From: Gnetum montanum | Taxonomy: Eukaryota; Streptophyta; Gnetopsida; Gnetales; Gnetaceae | Length of the DNA: 64,000 nt | Assembly: GCA_015680685.1 (NCBI GenBank) | Contig: MNCI01022408.1 | Coordinates: 294,019-358,018, forward strand | Direction: 5' to 3' | Shown here: in pieces, positions 24,233 to 34,645 of the stretch | Position numbering within the stretch: position 1 is the stretch's first letter | Layout of the letters: every line of letters starts with the position of its first letter | Position numbers and translations under genes: made by a program | Notes under the pieces: generated by a model | The model's database searches: none | Told to the model about the DNA's origin: nothing | Seen by the model: the letters and a program-made list of their open reading frames with translations, nothing else

Positions 24233-24507
24233 CAGGTTTAAACAATGATGGGAATAGTAGAAGATCCACCAATACATCTTCAATGGTGATTGGATTAAAG
24301 GGTGCCCAATCCCCATCCAACAGATCCAGATCCTTGCACCTATTGTAGAACTGGGAGTACCAGGTTGGATAGGTTTTGTACTCACCCCCGCATTGGCCTA
24401 TCATGCTTGCGTGCATATTCTCGGTGGAGGAAAACTCCCGTAGCACCATCTATGCCAAAGCCAATGCATTCGTATCACCATGAAGCCCATCCTTGTTGAT
24501 GAAAAAC
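24233..24507 (-). pseudogene. Antisense gene, exon 3: end of FCP1-like domain and linker
   Basis: It joins exon 2 in phase through an 84-bp intron (GTGAGT at 24591, TTACCAG at 24508). It reads GFFINKDGLHGDTNALALA, one stop, then MVLREFSSTENMHASMIGQ. This fits the last helix region of plant FCP1-like domains (D-x-L-x-P-x-G-x-L-x-x-YL). It goes on to TYPTWYSQFYNRCKDLDLLD and stops at a GTAAGC donor. Confidence 0.55.
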
Positions 24508-24591
24508 CTGGTAACAAAAATACACTGTTAACATTTTGGCCTGGCGTAGCATGCATTGCATAGCATAGTGGAATATGTTTACAAAACTCAC

Positions 24592-25041
24592 CCGCCAGCA
24601 CAGTAAATGGTTCCTGGTGGGTTTTGAAAGTAAGTTCCCATGTGACAAGCAATAAATAGCATGTTGTACTGATGGTAGCAATTATATTCAAGCATTTCCC
24701 AAATCCAAGCCAGATGCTTTAAGCTTTTTGGGTGCTAACTGTATCCTTCTTCCTACCCACTCCTAATTGGTCCATTAGTTAGGAATCTCAAAATACCCCG
24801 ATTTGCCCCAGGCAATAGGGTTTCTGTTATTACGGCTGCTATCTCCTCTGATAAGTGTGACCAAATGATCACACTAAAATGCTGGAGGAGAAATTGCAGG
24901 AAGTCCCATGCACCTTCCTTGAACCAGACCGCCTGCTACCCCACAAGTGCATGGGGCAAAGGAACACTGGCCACCGGTTCACTTATGCAGCACAAGACCC
25001 CTACAATTTCTAGGATAATCAAAATCAACCTTAGCATCACC
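24592..25041 (-). pseudogene. Antisense gene, exon 2: FCP1/NLI-interacting-factor-like phosphatase domain
   Basis: The exon follows a TTGTGTTGTGCAG acceptor and is open except for three TAG stops. Ordered blocks match the FCP1-homology (NIF) domain of the HAD superfamily. These are RLILIILEIVGVL (motif I, normally with Asp), AVWFKEGAWDFLQFLLQHFS followed by VIIWSHLSEE (motif II region), a KSLKHLAWIWEM block, and NMLFIACHMGTYFQNPPGTI (normally LIDDSPYK...NP). FCP1-type enzymes remove phosphate from serine, for example on the RNA polymerase II tail. Here the motif I Asp is Glu, and the Asp pair of the last motif is Ala-Cys, so no catalysis is expected. The match was recognised by eye. Confidence 0.6.
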
Positions 25042-25636
25042 CTGCACAACACAATGGCAAATGTTAACATCATGTTCGAGCGAAGTTGGCTTGTAGCGTA
25101 GTAGGATTGGTAGTTGGAAAATAGCGTAGCATAGTTTTCTCCTTACATGAAGCGTAGCAAAACCATAAAGGCAATAGCGTAGCAGAACTAACATAGCATA
25201 GTGACAAAAAATATAATGCAAATTTTAAACAAGAAAGGATTCAATATGCTGCAGCCATTTCAAAAAATCTTCTACCTAACAAAATGATTTGCATTACGCC
25301 ATGATAGACATGTGTTACACTGTCAACTCATGCACATGGCCAAACCCTCTCGAGGGTCGTATGCTACGCTATTTGCATGCTAAGTTGCTAAAATTACCTA
25401 AGCCTCCGCGGATAGGCAGCTGTAGCAATGGCAATCTGGGCAACACTACATGCAACCTTAGCGTAATGCTCGTACACCCATCACATCCGAATCAGCACCA
25501 ATGGCAGTGTAATGGCCAAAATAACAATAAAAGAAATGATAGAAAACGTAGATTTCAAAATGAAAATAGAAGTGGGGATAGAAAGTAGAAGTGACAATGG
25601 TAGCATATGAAAAAGGAGAGTAACATAGTAGCTTAC

Positions 25637-25755
25637 TGGGCTGACGGAGTCTCCTTCCACACCGCGACGTGCACCTACGACAAACGTCCCAGGGTGTTCT
25701 TTACCTTATCTAGCTTGGTGAGTGCTAGGTGTTTGCATTCTCTTTTGGGTGCCAT
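25637..25755 (-). pseudogene. Antisense gene, exon 1
   Basis: It starts MAPKRECKHLALTKLDKVKN and ends at a strong donor (CA|GTAAGC, intron from 25636). One stop lies inside. The basic start has no known domain. The exon ends in phase 2, and exon 2 supplies the missing base. Confidence 0.65.
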
Positions 25756-25888
25756 TGTCTTGGTTGTAGGTTCTTCCTGAGTTGCTACACTATATCGCCT
25801 TACTCGTTGTTGGCACAATCGCTCTATGCTCTAGATGTGGGCTCTGCACGATTACAGAGAAAATGATGAGTTTACCAGGGGTAAACCC

Positions 25889-25898
25889 CTATTTATAG
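25889..25898 (-). promoter_or_regulatory. TATA box of the antisense gene
   Basis: The minus strand reads CTATAAATAG. It lies 134 bases upstream of the exon 1 ATG on the same strand, a sensible distance for a plant promoter with a leader of about 100 bases. It is inside element H and separate from the LTR promoters. Confidence 0.6.
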
Positions 25899-26034
25899 CC
25901 AATACAGTGAAAAGAAACTTGTCATTCTCTCTTCTTGATTAATGTGGTATGTTCTGTACAATGTAGTACTCCCGTCATAGCGTAGCAGCATTGTTTGCAT
26001 CGTTACAAGTGGGCCCAACCAAAAACTTCGACCC

Positions 26035-26375
26035 ACCTCAAATTAGTCATTTACCTTCATGAGAATAATAAATTAGCGGTCCACAAAGACCTTAAAGTAG
26101 CAATTTTAACTCACAATTTCAACTTGTTAGTGGTCTACAAAGACCTTAAACTAATGCAACTCACCTTCACAAGCACAACTTATTAGCGGTCCGCAAAGAC
26201 CTTAACCTAGCAGTTCCAATGCATAGATTTGAGCCTATTAGCGGTCCACAAAGAACTTAAAATAATACCTTGTAATTTCACTAGAATAGCCCATTAGCAG
26301 TCCAAAAAGACCTTAAACTAGCAGTTTTACACTTTTACATTTAGGCAGTTCGCTACAACCTTAAAATGACAAACT
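26035..26375. repeat. Tandem repeat array 2 in element H (about 60 bp period)
   Basis: The core TTAGCGGTCCACAAAGACCT followed by TAAACTAGCA recurs about five to six times with AT-rich spacers. It lies between the antisense gene promoter and RT. Array 3 at 29275 carries the related word GGTCTACNAAGACCTTAAAC. Confidence 0.8.
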
Positions 26376-26809
26376 GCAAACTTCGTATCATGTTTCCAAT
26401 CATTTAAGTTTTTTTTTTCATATTTCATTACTGCTTTGCAAATGTCTGCTATGCATTGCTGCTACAAATAGATATCCCTTGACTTGGAATTTATCTCATT
26501 GTGGTAGGTTGAGTAAGAATGGTAATGCATCATGATCTTTCTTCACCTCTAGCCTTAACAGGTCCACACGGCGAGCTTGCAAGACAACTGAACCCAAAGT
26601 CAATAGACTAGGAATCATTCATAGATAGCACCATAGTGTCCTTAGAAACATCCCAGACTAGCCCATACATCTAGTCCAAGCCTTAGATTTAGAGGTCGAG
26701 GATGTAACTGAGGACCCTCTCATTGAAACGCTTGTGAGCACATCCAAGGGGAAATAAAAACGTTAAAACTTAGCTCCCTCTTAGATTCGCAAACACACAA
26801 AGATGTATC
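26376..26809. other. Spacer before RT in element H
   Basis: No gene is supported. This could hold the acceptor side of an Ogre-type intron, but no site stands out. Confidence 0.4.
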
Positions 26810-28010
26810 CAAAATACTGCAAGACAACATTGAGGTCTTCGCTTGGTCATACAACGACATGCCAAGCTTAGATCTGAGGCTTATACAACATAACATCATC
26901 TTAGACCCGTATATGAAAGTAGTTAAGTAGAAGGCTTGCAAGGTTAAACCAGAGACTGCACTAGCCGTACGGGATGAAATCACCAAGTTGTATCAGGCTG
27001 GTTTCATTTGGGTAGTTGATTACTTAGAGTGGATGTCAAAACATTTTTGTGGTTTCTAAGAAAATGGTAGGAATATGAATCTATATAGACTTCCAGGATT
27101 TGAACAAAGCCACAATCAAGGATGACTTCCCACTACCGAGTATTGATCAACTCATCAACACTATGGCTAGTCATGCTCTGTTATCCTTCATGGATGGTTT
27201 CTCTGACTACAATCAAATTTGCATCAACCCAAAGCATCAATTAACAACAACTTTCATGACCTCATGGGGTACTTTCAGTTACACTATGATGCCCTTCAGG
27301 CTCAAGAACACCGAAGCAACCTACCATAGAGCCATGACATATATCTTTAGCAACTACATCCTAGAAACGCTGAACGACTGCGTTGATGACATAGCGGTAA
27401 AATCTAAAAAGGCCGTCGATCATCCCAACGATCTAGGTGTAGTTCTCAAGCACTACCAGATGCATGATTTACGCCTTAACCCAAAAAAGTATGTCTTTGG
27501 GGTGCGAACCAAACACATGTTGGGGTTTGTAGTATTGAAGGCTGGAATACGAGTAGACCCTGACAAAGTCAAGGCCATCATTAATCTAGCATCCCCTACA
27601 AACCTTAAAGAACTGCATGGGTTGCAAGGTAGAGTATAGTTCATCAGAAGGTTTATAGCAAAGTTGACTGACAAGTTACACCCCATGCAACACTTACTAA
27701 AGAAAGGGGTTAACTTCGAATGGACACAATGCCAACAAGCCTTTGATGATCTGAAGAAAGAGCTATTACATCTCCCAACTATGTATCCATCATAGAGGGA
27801 TAAGCCTTTCTTCATCTACCTTGCCACCTTAGACACATCTATCATGACATTGTTATGTCAGATACGAGATGACGGCTTTGAGATTCTAGTGTATTATCTA
27901 AGTCATGCATTGATAGTGTATGAGGAAAAATATAATGAGGTGGAGAGAAACTACCTTGTCCTAGTCTTTGCATTAAAAAAATAAAGGCATTATCTATTTC
28001 GTAGCAAGGT
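26810..28010 (+). pseudogene. Reverse transcriptase and RNase H of element H
   Basis: RT blocks in order: IEVFAWSYNDMPSLDLRLIQ near 26835, PETALAVRDEI, DDFPLPSIDQLINTM near 27122, SFMDGFSDYNQI near 27187, WGTFSYTMMPFRLKN near 27265, CVDDIAVKSK near 27380 and LNPKKYVFGV near 27478. The catalytic Y-V-D-D reads C-V-D-D, so both Asp remain. RNase H follows from 27790, with YYLSHAL, then YNEVERNYLVLVFALKK near 27930-27980. The pattern MPF-LKN-ATY-RAM is the Tat form of Ty3/gypsy RT. A frameshift or decayed gap separates it from integrase. Confidence 0.9.
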
Positions 28011-28186
28011 TAACATCATTTGCAAGAGAAATGTACTCTAGGTTATTACAAACAATCCATATGAGAGAAATCATATGCGATCCATAAGCATGCTCAACAA
28101 TATGTGCTCATGGGAGACAATGCCTTGTGCAGACCCTCCTTTGATGGGATATTGCTGGCATGCATAAATGAGGAGTAAGCACAGAA

Positions 28187-29245
28187 GGTAATTAATGAAG
28201 TACATGAGGCACTGTGTGGTGGACACATAGCACCTAGGGCCATGGTAGAAAAAATCAGATGCCTAGGATACTACTAGCCTCACATGGAGTGCGATTGCCT
28301 AGCCAAAGTCAAAAATTGTGATACATGCCAAAGATACACAAATCTCATACACATTTCACCTACAGAATTGCACCTGACGCAGATCACATGACCTTTCTAG
28401 TGATGGGGACTAGACATCATAGGACCTATCACGCCTAAGTCTTCTATAGGGCATATCTTCATCATCACTGCCATTGAGTATTTTACGAAGTGGGTGGAGG
28501 CTATCCCTCTTAGGAAGACTACATCCAAGCAGGTTTGCCACTTCATCTTAGATAATATTGTGATGAGGTTTGGGCTCCCCATGACTATTGTGACCAACAA
28601 CGGGCCATAATTTAGTAGTACAGAAACCAGAATATTTTGTAGCAACCTTGGCATTAGGTAATCGTTCTCCTTGCCATACTACCTACAGGCAAATAGATAG
28701 GCGAAAGCTACAAACAAGTCCATCATCAACTTGCTTAAGAAAATTCTTAACAACAGCAAGAGATGATGGCATGAGCAAATCCTCTATGTGTTGTGGGCTT
28801 ACAGGATGACATGCAGGACTGCAATAGGTAAGACTCCTTATAGTCTTGTTTATGGATTTGAAGTGGTGTTACCTCTTGAGCTGTAGGTACCCTCACTTTG
28901 GATGATCCTATCAAACGTTGTGAGCGAAGCCTAGAACAATGAGTTGAGGATCATCGACCTTAAATCAATAGAGGAGGAGCATGCACAAACACTTGGTTGC
29001 ATAGAGCATTATCAAAATAGGCAATGGCAGAAGCATCATGCAAACCTACATCAACGATTGGTAAAGAAGGGGGACCTCATTCTCAAGGCTGTCCATGAGC
29101 ATGTGAACAAATTCTCAGCAAACTAGGAAGGTCCATTCATTGTCACAAAAGCCTACAAGAACGGGGACTTCAAGCTAGCAAACATGGATGGCAACGAGTT
29201 CGCAAATCCTGTGAATCACTCATATCTCAAGCCATACTACATCTG
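28187..29245 (+). pseudogene. Integrase of element H
   Basis: The zinc finger shows EALCGGHIAPRAM and later NCDTCQRY (28205-28335). The core shows GLDIIGPITPKS near 28410, and TNNGP then a stop near 28590, where the second catalytic Asp of the DDE triad reads Asn. Near 28690 is AKATNKSIINLLKK, where the Glu reads Lys. The C-terminal part includes RLVKKGDLILKAVHEH near 29055 and EGPFIVTKAYKNGDFKLANM near 29130, ending with SYLKPYYI at 29245. Two of three catalytic residues are lost. Confidence 0.85.
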
Positions 29246-29274
29246 AAGCATGAGCAAGGTAAGAAATCATCCGT

Positions 29275-29690
29275 TATGATGTAAAAATAGCAAAGATCAT
29301 CCACTACGATGTAAAACTAGCAAAGATCATCCACTACAACGTAAAACTGACAAAGATCATCTGCTACAACGTAAAACTAGCAAATCCAGTCCACCATGAC
29401 TATAAATTGGCACAGACTATCTACCATGACATAAAACTAGCAAATCACATCCGCTATGACATTAAGCTAGCATAGACGGTTTGATATGAATTTAAATTGG
29501 CCTATCCACCATTCATTATGATGATAAACTAGCACAACGGTCTGCTAGGACCTTAAACTAGTGTAGCCACCATCCACTATGATGATAAACTAGCACTGTA
29601 GTCTGCTAGGACCTTAAACTAGTGCACCACGGTCTACTAAGACCTTAAACTAGCACATTTGATGGTCTACCAAGACCTTAAACTAGGTTT
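29275..29690. repeat. Tandem repeat array 3 in the 3' region of element H (about 30 bp period)
   Basis: About 13 diverged units of around 30 bp occur. The early form is AACTAGCAAAGATCATCCAC; the late form is GGTCTNCTAAGACCTTAAAC. Tandem repeats after integrase are known for Tat/Ogre elements and can seed satellite DNA. Confidence 0.85.
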
Positions 29691-31050
29691 GTGGCACATC
29701 CTCAGCATGCATCCATGACCCATCAAACAAGCGAGCATGCACAATGCCAACATGGGGTGAGACATTGTAGTTCTATAATGCAGTTCATGATGCCAAGAAA
29801 ACAATCTCTGGAATATATGCAACACCACTTCCCCTGGCATCTTGCTGATCCTCCAGAGATGTCATATGACATCTTGCTGACCTTCTGGAGCTACTACTAC
29901 CATGGCCCTTCGCCCTGGTAGTAGCTTCTGTGGTCTTTGCCTGTTGCTAGAGTCCCAGCACTATTGTGGCCTAACCACAATGTTGCTATCCTCCAGCCCC
30001 TGCCATCAGCTGAGCCCAAAAGACATTCAGCTATTGGGTAGCCTATCTTACATCTGAACTACATGATGTTTGCCTTGGGCAGGGACTCTTGAGCACTTGC
30101 ATCATCGTAATTCCTAGCTGCCTCGGTGCCTACATCTCCACACTAATGCTGCCAAGGACGTTGCTAGCCTTTCTGGTTTGGACATAAAATGCCTCAACAA
30201 CAATGTCTAGTGTTCTAACAGTGCCAAAAGCAAGCAAGATCTTTGTCTTCATTTTACTTGATGGTTGTTTCTTCTAGTTTGCTCTCTGTTGTGTTTGCAG
30301 GGTATGTGCCAGAGCAACATCAGTCAAGGGTGCATTTTGCCAAGGTGGTAGTGTGCTACATCGTTTCAAGGTGGTCATCTTGACTAGCTTGGCTACTTTG
30401 GAGTGCACATCCTCTCTTCACCCTTAACCTCCTTTACCTTGTTCCTTACACTTGCAATTCTCTTTTTTACACATCTTTTATGATTTTTCTCCAATTCCTA
30501 TAAATCCCTTCCATATGCTCAACTGCAAAGTCCATGATGTGCATAATGCAACTCACCACATGGGAAGCATCTGTAGGTAGGTTAAAGCCCCACGTGGATG
30601 TAACATAAATCATCCAGGAAAAGAAACACTTGTCCTACAATAACAAGTTTGTTTGCAAAGGAAAATGGTAAAACAACAAAAGAAAAGCATAAAATAGAAA
30701 AAGCTCACGCAAAAAAAGCGTGCCTAAAACAAATGGCACAACACCTATTTTGTGGTGACCACCTCTAAGAATTTTGATGAGAGGTCAGAAGCCTACTTAA
30801 AAAAGATGTTCATGCACATTGACTCCCTCACAAGCACTCTAACGAGGGACCGCATTACTACTTCTTTCCCTTCCCAAAACCATCCTCACAGCTCCACCCT
30901 TTTGCCTTTCCCTACATAACTATCCTAGCACTCTCAAGCATAGCTAAGCAACATCTCGATGATCACTGAAGAGTGATGTTAGCATCTTGTCTTTCATGGT
31001 ATTTCAGATTCTTTGTCGGTGTCTCTTGGGCCTGTCCTTGAGACGTCGAC
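29691..31050. other. Element H 3' noncoding region
   Basis: About 1.4 kb without a supportable gene. It includes a local inverted pair, AGCTACTACTACCATGGCCC followed by GGTAGTAGCT near 29889-29926, which could form a hairpin. Confidence 0.5.
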
Positions 31051-31063
31051 AAAGAGGGGCCAT
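31051..31063 (+). other. Polypurine tract of element H
   Basis: AAAGAGGGGCCAT sits immediately before the 3' LTR start at 31064, as expected for the plus-strand primer. Confidence 0.75.
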
Positions 31064-32925
31064 TGAAACACCATAAAATTTCGAGACCCTCTTGCTTCAC
31101 TAGGGTCTTGAAATTCAGGCAAGGGATTTCCACAAGCACGGTGTAATGGCAGTTTGGTAGAAAATGAATGCTTTGAGTTTAGACTCTCCAGTTCGGCAAG
31201 TTTTCTACCTCCATAGCTGACAAGCTCGATGGACTCTCTAGCCTACCCACCTAGGCAATTCACCCGACTGACAGTTCACTCAGAAACCACACTTGGAGTT
31301 GTTGGCAGTGCTTAGGATGCATAAAATAGTTCAACAAGTTTTCTAGTGAAGAATCTTACAATGCTATGCTACACTATGTAGCATAGAAAGCCTTAGAAGA
31401 TAGTTGCTCAAGTAATCAAGTGTAAACTACTGCAGAACAGGATGCCACGCTATGCTATGCTACAAAACGTAGCACAACATAGTAAAGGAAAATCAAAAAG
31501 GCCCAGCTTACCAAGTGATTCCAATGAAGAAATTGCACTCGAAAAGCACTCCAACCTCCAAAACTAGTTGCCTTGTTTGACTTCAAATCCTTTAGCAAGG
31601 TATCTTAATAAAAAGTGGTGGATTGAGCAAAAAGCAGGATATACCAGCTACTACGCTGTGCTACGCTACATAGCCTAGCACAGTGTAGCGAAAATACAAG
31701 AATAGAAAGAAATGTTTCAAATGCAAGTTCAGCAAGTTCAGAGGCTCCCTTTCACAAAAAGGAAAAAGTTGCAGCTGTTAGCATGGTCAAAGCTTTAAAC
31801 AAGTGTTTGCAACTTCAGCACAAGTTGCAAATAAAGCCAGCTACTACACTATGCTATGCTACATAGCATAGCGTAGCATAGAAGAGATGAAAACTAAATG
31901 AAGTGCTTCAAAAGTTAACCCGATGTGGGCCAAAGCTTCCAATGGATGCAGGTTGACTTCAATGCAAATTTCCTTTTCAAACTGGTGGCTATGCTGTGCT
32001 ATGCTACATAGCGTAGCACAACGTAGTATGCAGCTACGCTATGCTAACATGCTATGCTACATAGCGTAGCACATCGTAGCAAATAGCTACACTATGCTAG
32101 TGTGCTTCATCTCATTCTTGCATTGTTTGCGCACTTGATTCCAACATCTCCAGTTTCGACAACATTGTCATAGCATAGCAAGTTCACAACTGGTCTTGCA
32201 TATCCATGTAGTATGGGCACGTTAGCATCTCATGGGTCCAGGACACATGGCATCTAAACTGCATCTCTCACCTACTCTTGGCTCTATAAATACCCCGATG
32301 AGTAATGCTCAAAGGGTTGGAAAAGATTTGGTTGGAAAATTAGATTGGCATTTTTAGTTGGCAAATTGAGAATTTTGTTGGCAAGTTGGCAAATTGGCAA
32401 TTTGTTGATCAGAAAATTTCAGCGGTTGGCATCTTTTGCATTAGCACTTGGCATCAGCCTTTTGCTTATTGGCATTTTGCACTGTTAGCTTTTAAGCTTG
32501 TACTCAAAAAACATAGTTGAGGTATTTTGAGCGTTTTAGTCATTCCTGGACTCTCCGTGCGCCTTCGGCATTGTATAACTTGTTACACATTTTCAAGCAA
32601 AGAAGAGAATCGAACCTGTGACTTTGCAATGGTGTATTTTCTTATCCCAGTTACTCTGTTATTTCTTCATTTTCATCATTTTTTAGCATCATTTTCTTTA
32701 TTATCACATTCATTGATCATCGGTTAGATCTCATGTATTTCGCACCTAAAACAATGTTCATGAAAGGTTAAGTTCCATCGGTTAAGTCCCTGTCTGATCG
32801 ACTAGATTGTTTAGGTTGCCTCATTTCCATTTTATCTAGCATGACCCTCGCATGGATCTGGGGTTAAAACTGTTCACCTGATGACCTCTTGGTGTTTCGA
32901 GCCACCAATGTTTTCGGTCGCTACA
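31064..32925 (+). repeat. Element H 3' LTR (1862 bp)
   Basis: It starts TGAAACACC and ends CTACA, followed by the ATCTA duplication. It pairs with 14812-16660. Many C/T and G/A differences separate the two, so the insertion is old. Dyads of the TAGCATAGC type lie at about 31655-31690, 31847-31880 and 31988-32080. A CTATAAATA box is near 32283-32292. Confidence 0.9.
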
Positions 32926-32930
32926 ATCTA

Positions 32931-33707
32931 GACTAGAGCAAGTGTAAAGTTACAATTGATCAAAGACTAAAAAAATACTTTTGGAATATTTGAATTACAT
33001 ATAGACCAAGTTGTTAATACCTAGGTGATTCTACATCATTATTTTATAATCATTCCATGGGCTATTTTATGCAATTATTTTTAGGGTAAATTTGTAAATT
33101 TAGAGCACTTGATTATGCCTTCTATTAGGCTTTCATTTTGATGGGATTTTCCTACCTATTTTGATGGGATTACTTTTTTTTCTTATAAGGTTATTTTATT
33201 CTTTTCCTAAGCTAAATTCTAGAGAGGTAATTCAAGTGGAATTTTTGGAAATCTAGCTTATAACTAGGAGTCCTCTTTTAGAAAAAATCTCATGATGGAA
33301 GTAAGGGCTAAAATGGTACTATATCATATGCACCCTTTCTGGAGGTTTTATAAATACTTTGTTGAACTTTAGGCTAAGTACATAGAAGGTTAATGCTCTA
33401 TGTAAGTAATAACAATGCTTTCAACTCTTCTGCTTATGTTTCTCTTGTGTAAGCTTTCTTTTCTTCTTGTAACTCTTTTGAGTTTCATTATTATTTTATT
33501 TATCTCTTATATTTAGAATTGTCTCTCCCCATTTCAAAACATAGATTTTTCTATTTAGTGAAAAGGATGATTATTCCATTTTTCACAAGACATCTTGGTT
33601 GATTAACCTTCATTAACCTCTAACATTTCAGCATGGTCTAAATTCTCTTCAATTTCCTTCTAAAAGCACTTTTTGACAAGAGTGATTTCATTTTAATTGG
33701 ATTAACA
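32931..33707 (+). repeat. Probable rest of the copia 3' LTR
   Basis: This continues the sequence interrupted by element H at 14811. A TTATAAATA box at about 33348-33356 and a transcript-like leader after it fit an LTR promoter. The end ATTAACA at 33707 is a guess. Confidence 0.35.
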
Positions 33708-34645
33708 ATGTGTTATTAATTTAGTGGTAAGGGCCTTAGCATGTAAATCTCAAGTTGCAAATTCAATTGTACTAGGCAACATTGAGTTATGCATTGAAAA
33801 ATTATGTAAAAAGAATCTTGAAACTACTCTATTTGACAAATCTAAGAGAGTTTTAGTAGATGTAAATAAAAATTCAATATCAATTTCATTAAATGTGAAG
33901 AAACCATTTTAGCATATCTTCCTTCCTTTTCTCTCTTGTATGCAAAACCCCTAAACATCTTCTAGATATTTATATATAACAATAATTTAAAAAATCTCAC
34001 GAATAAGTTTAACAACATTGACCTCCATACAGTTCAACTTTGAAATATAATATTTGATGGTGGATGGTGCTCTCTTTTTCTTGTCCTTCCCTTAATAAAC
34101 AATTTTAGATGATCAATATCTAGCTTTGAATATGGTCAAACAATGTTAGGTTTTCTTTGTTTATTTTCTCTCCTATGTGCATAGCCTCAACTTCTTCGTA
34201 ACAAATTTTATTTCTTGCAATGGTGGAAAATGTATCAGTAATAATTCCTTTATTTTTTGTACTTAAATTCCAAGATAATATTTAATCCAAACAATAATAC
34301 AAGCATGCTAAGCACTAGAACTTCTAACCACATTGACCTTAGATCCAGTCAAAGTTTCAAACAAGAGTGGATTATGGATATTACTCTTATACTCTTGTAC
34401 TTCAATCTCTGATGGAATTTTGCTATCCTTATCCCTTTTGATTTTTGTATAGGTTTGCTTAGGAATTTCTGGCTCATCGTACTTGCAAAGGAATGTGTCC
34501 ATGTTTAATGAGCAAGAATAGGGTTCATGGCTCAAGATGGGCTATGAATTAAATTAAATTATATTATCAATTTGCAATGACCCTTTAGGGATGGAGGATG
34601 ATATTATGATAGTTCTTCTATAGATAACTATCTATCTAACACTAC
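33708..34645. other. Stretch without recognised genes
   Basis: Two short open frames (33724-33912 plus strand; 34535-34308 minus strand, containing KIKRDKDSKIPSEIEVQEY) have no recognised family. The second is rich in charged residues and could be a fragment of a gene or element, but nothing supports a call. Confidence 0.4.

Larger units (their letters stand above)
21265..25755 (-). pseudogene. Antisense multi-exon gene inside element H
   Basis: A gene on the strand opposite to gag-pol fills most of the protease-RT gap. Readable exons run 25755-25637, 25041-24592, 24507-24233, about 24120-23075, 22955-22485, 22395-22261 and 22121-21265. Introns at 25636-25042, 24591-24508, 23074-22956, 22484-22396 and 22260-22122 all have GT-AG ends and join in compatible phase. 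Only the fourth junction (24232 to about 24110) does not keep phase. The product would be about 1,100 residues: FCP1-like domain, large unknown domain, acidic linker, coiled-coil-like tail. Internal stops, many of them TAG where Trp is expected, make it a pseudogene in this copy. A TATA box is 134 bases before the ATG. Confidence 0.75.
14812..32925 (+). mobile_element. Element H: Tat/Ogre-like Ty3/gypsy retrotransposon, 18.1 kb
   Basis: The LTRs (14812-16660 and 31064-32925) bound the element. The target-site duplication ATCTA is at 14807-14811 and 32926-32930. Order: 5' LTR, gag, protease, a 6-kb block with an antisense gene, RT, RNase H, integrase, 3' tandem repeats, polypurine tract, 3' LTR. 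The gag CDYH...GHDMDYC motif and the RT, protease and integrase blocks match the Tat lineage. Ogre elements of that lineage are known for very large size and an intron between protease and RT, which is where the antisense gene lies. All ORFs carry stops. A primer site after 16660 could not be assigned to a tRNA. Confidence 0.9.

Noticed and set aside
26035-29690. Regular repeats that might be read as a CRISPR array
   Set aside because: Units are diverged, there are no unique spacers of constant size, no cas genes, and the setting is a plant retrotransposon 3' region.
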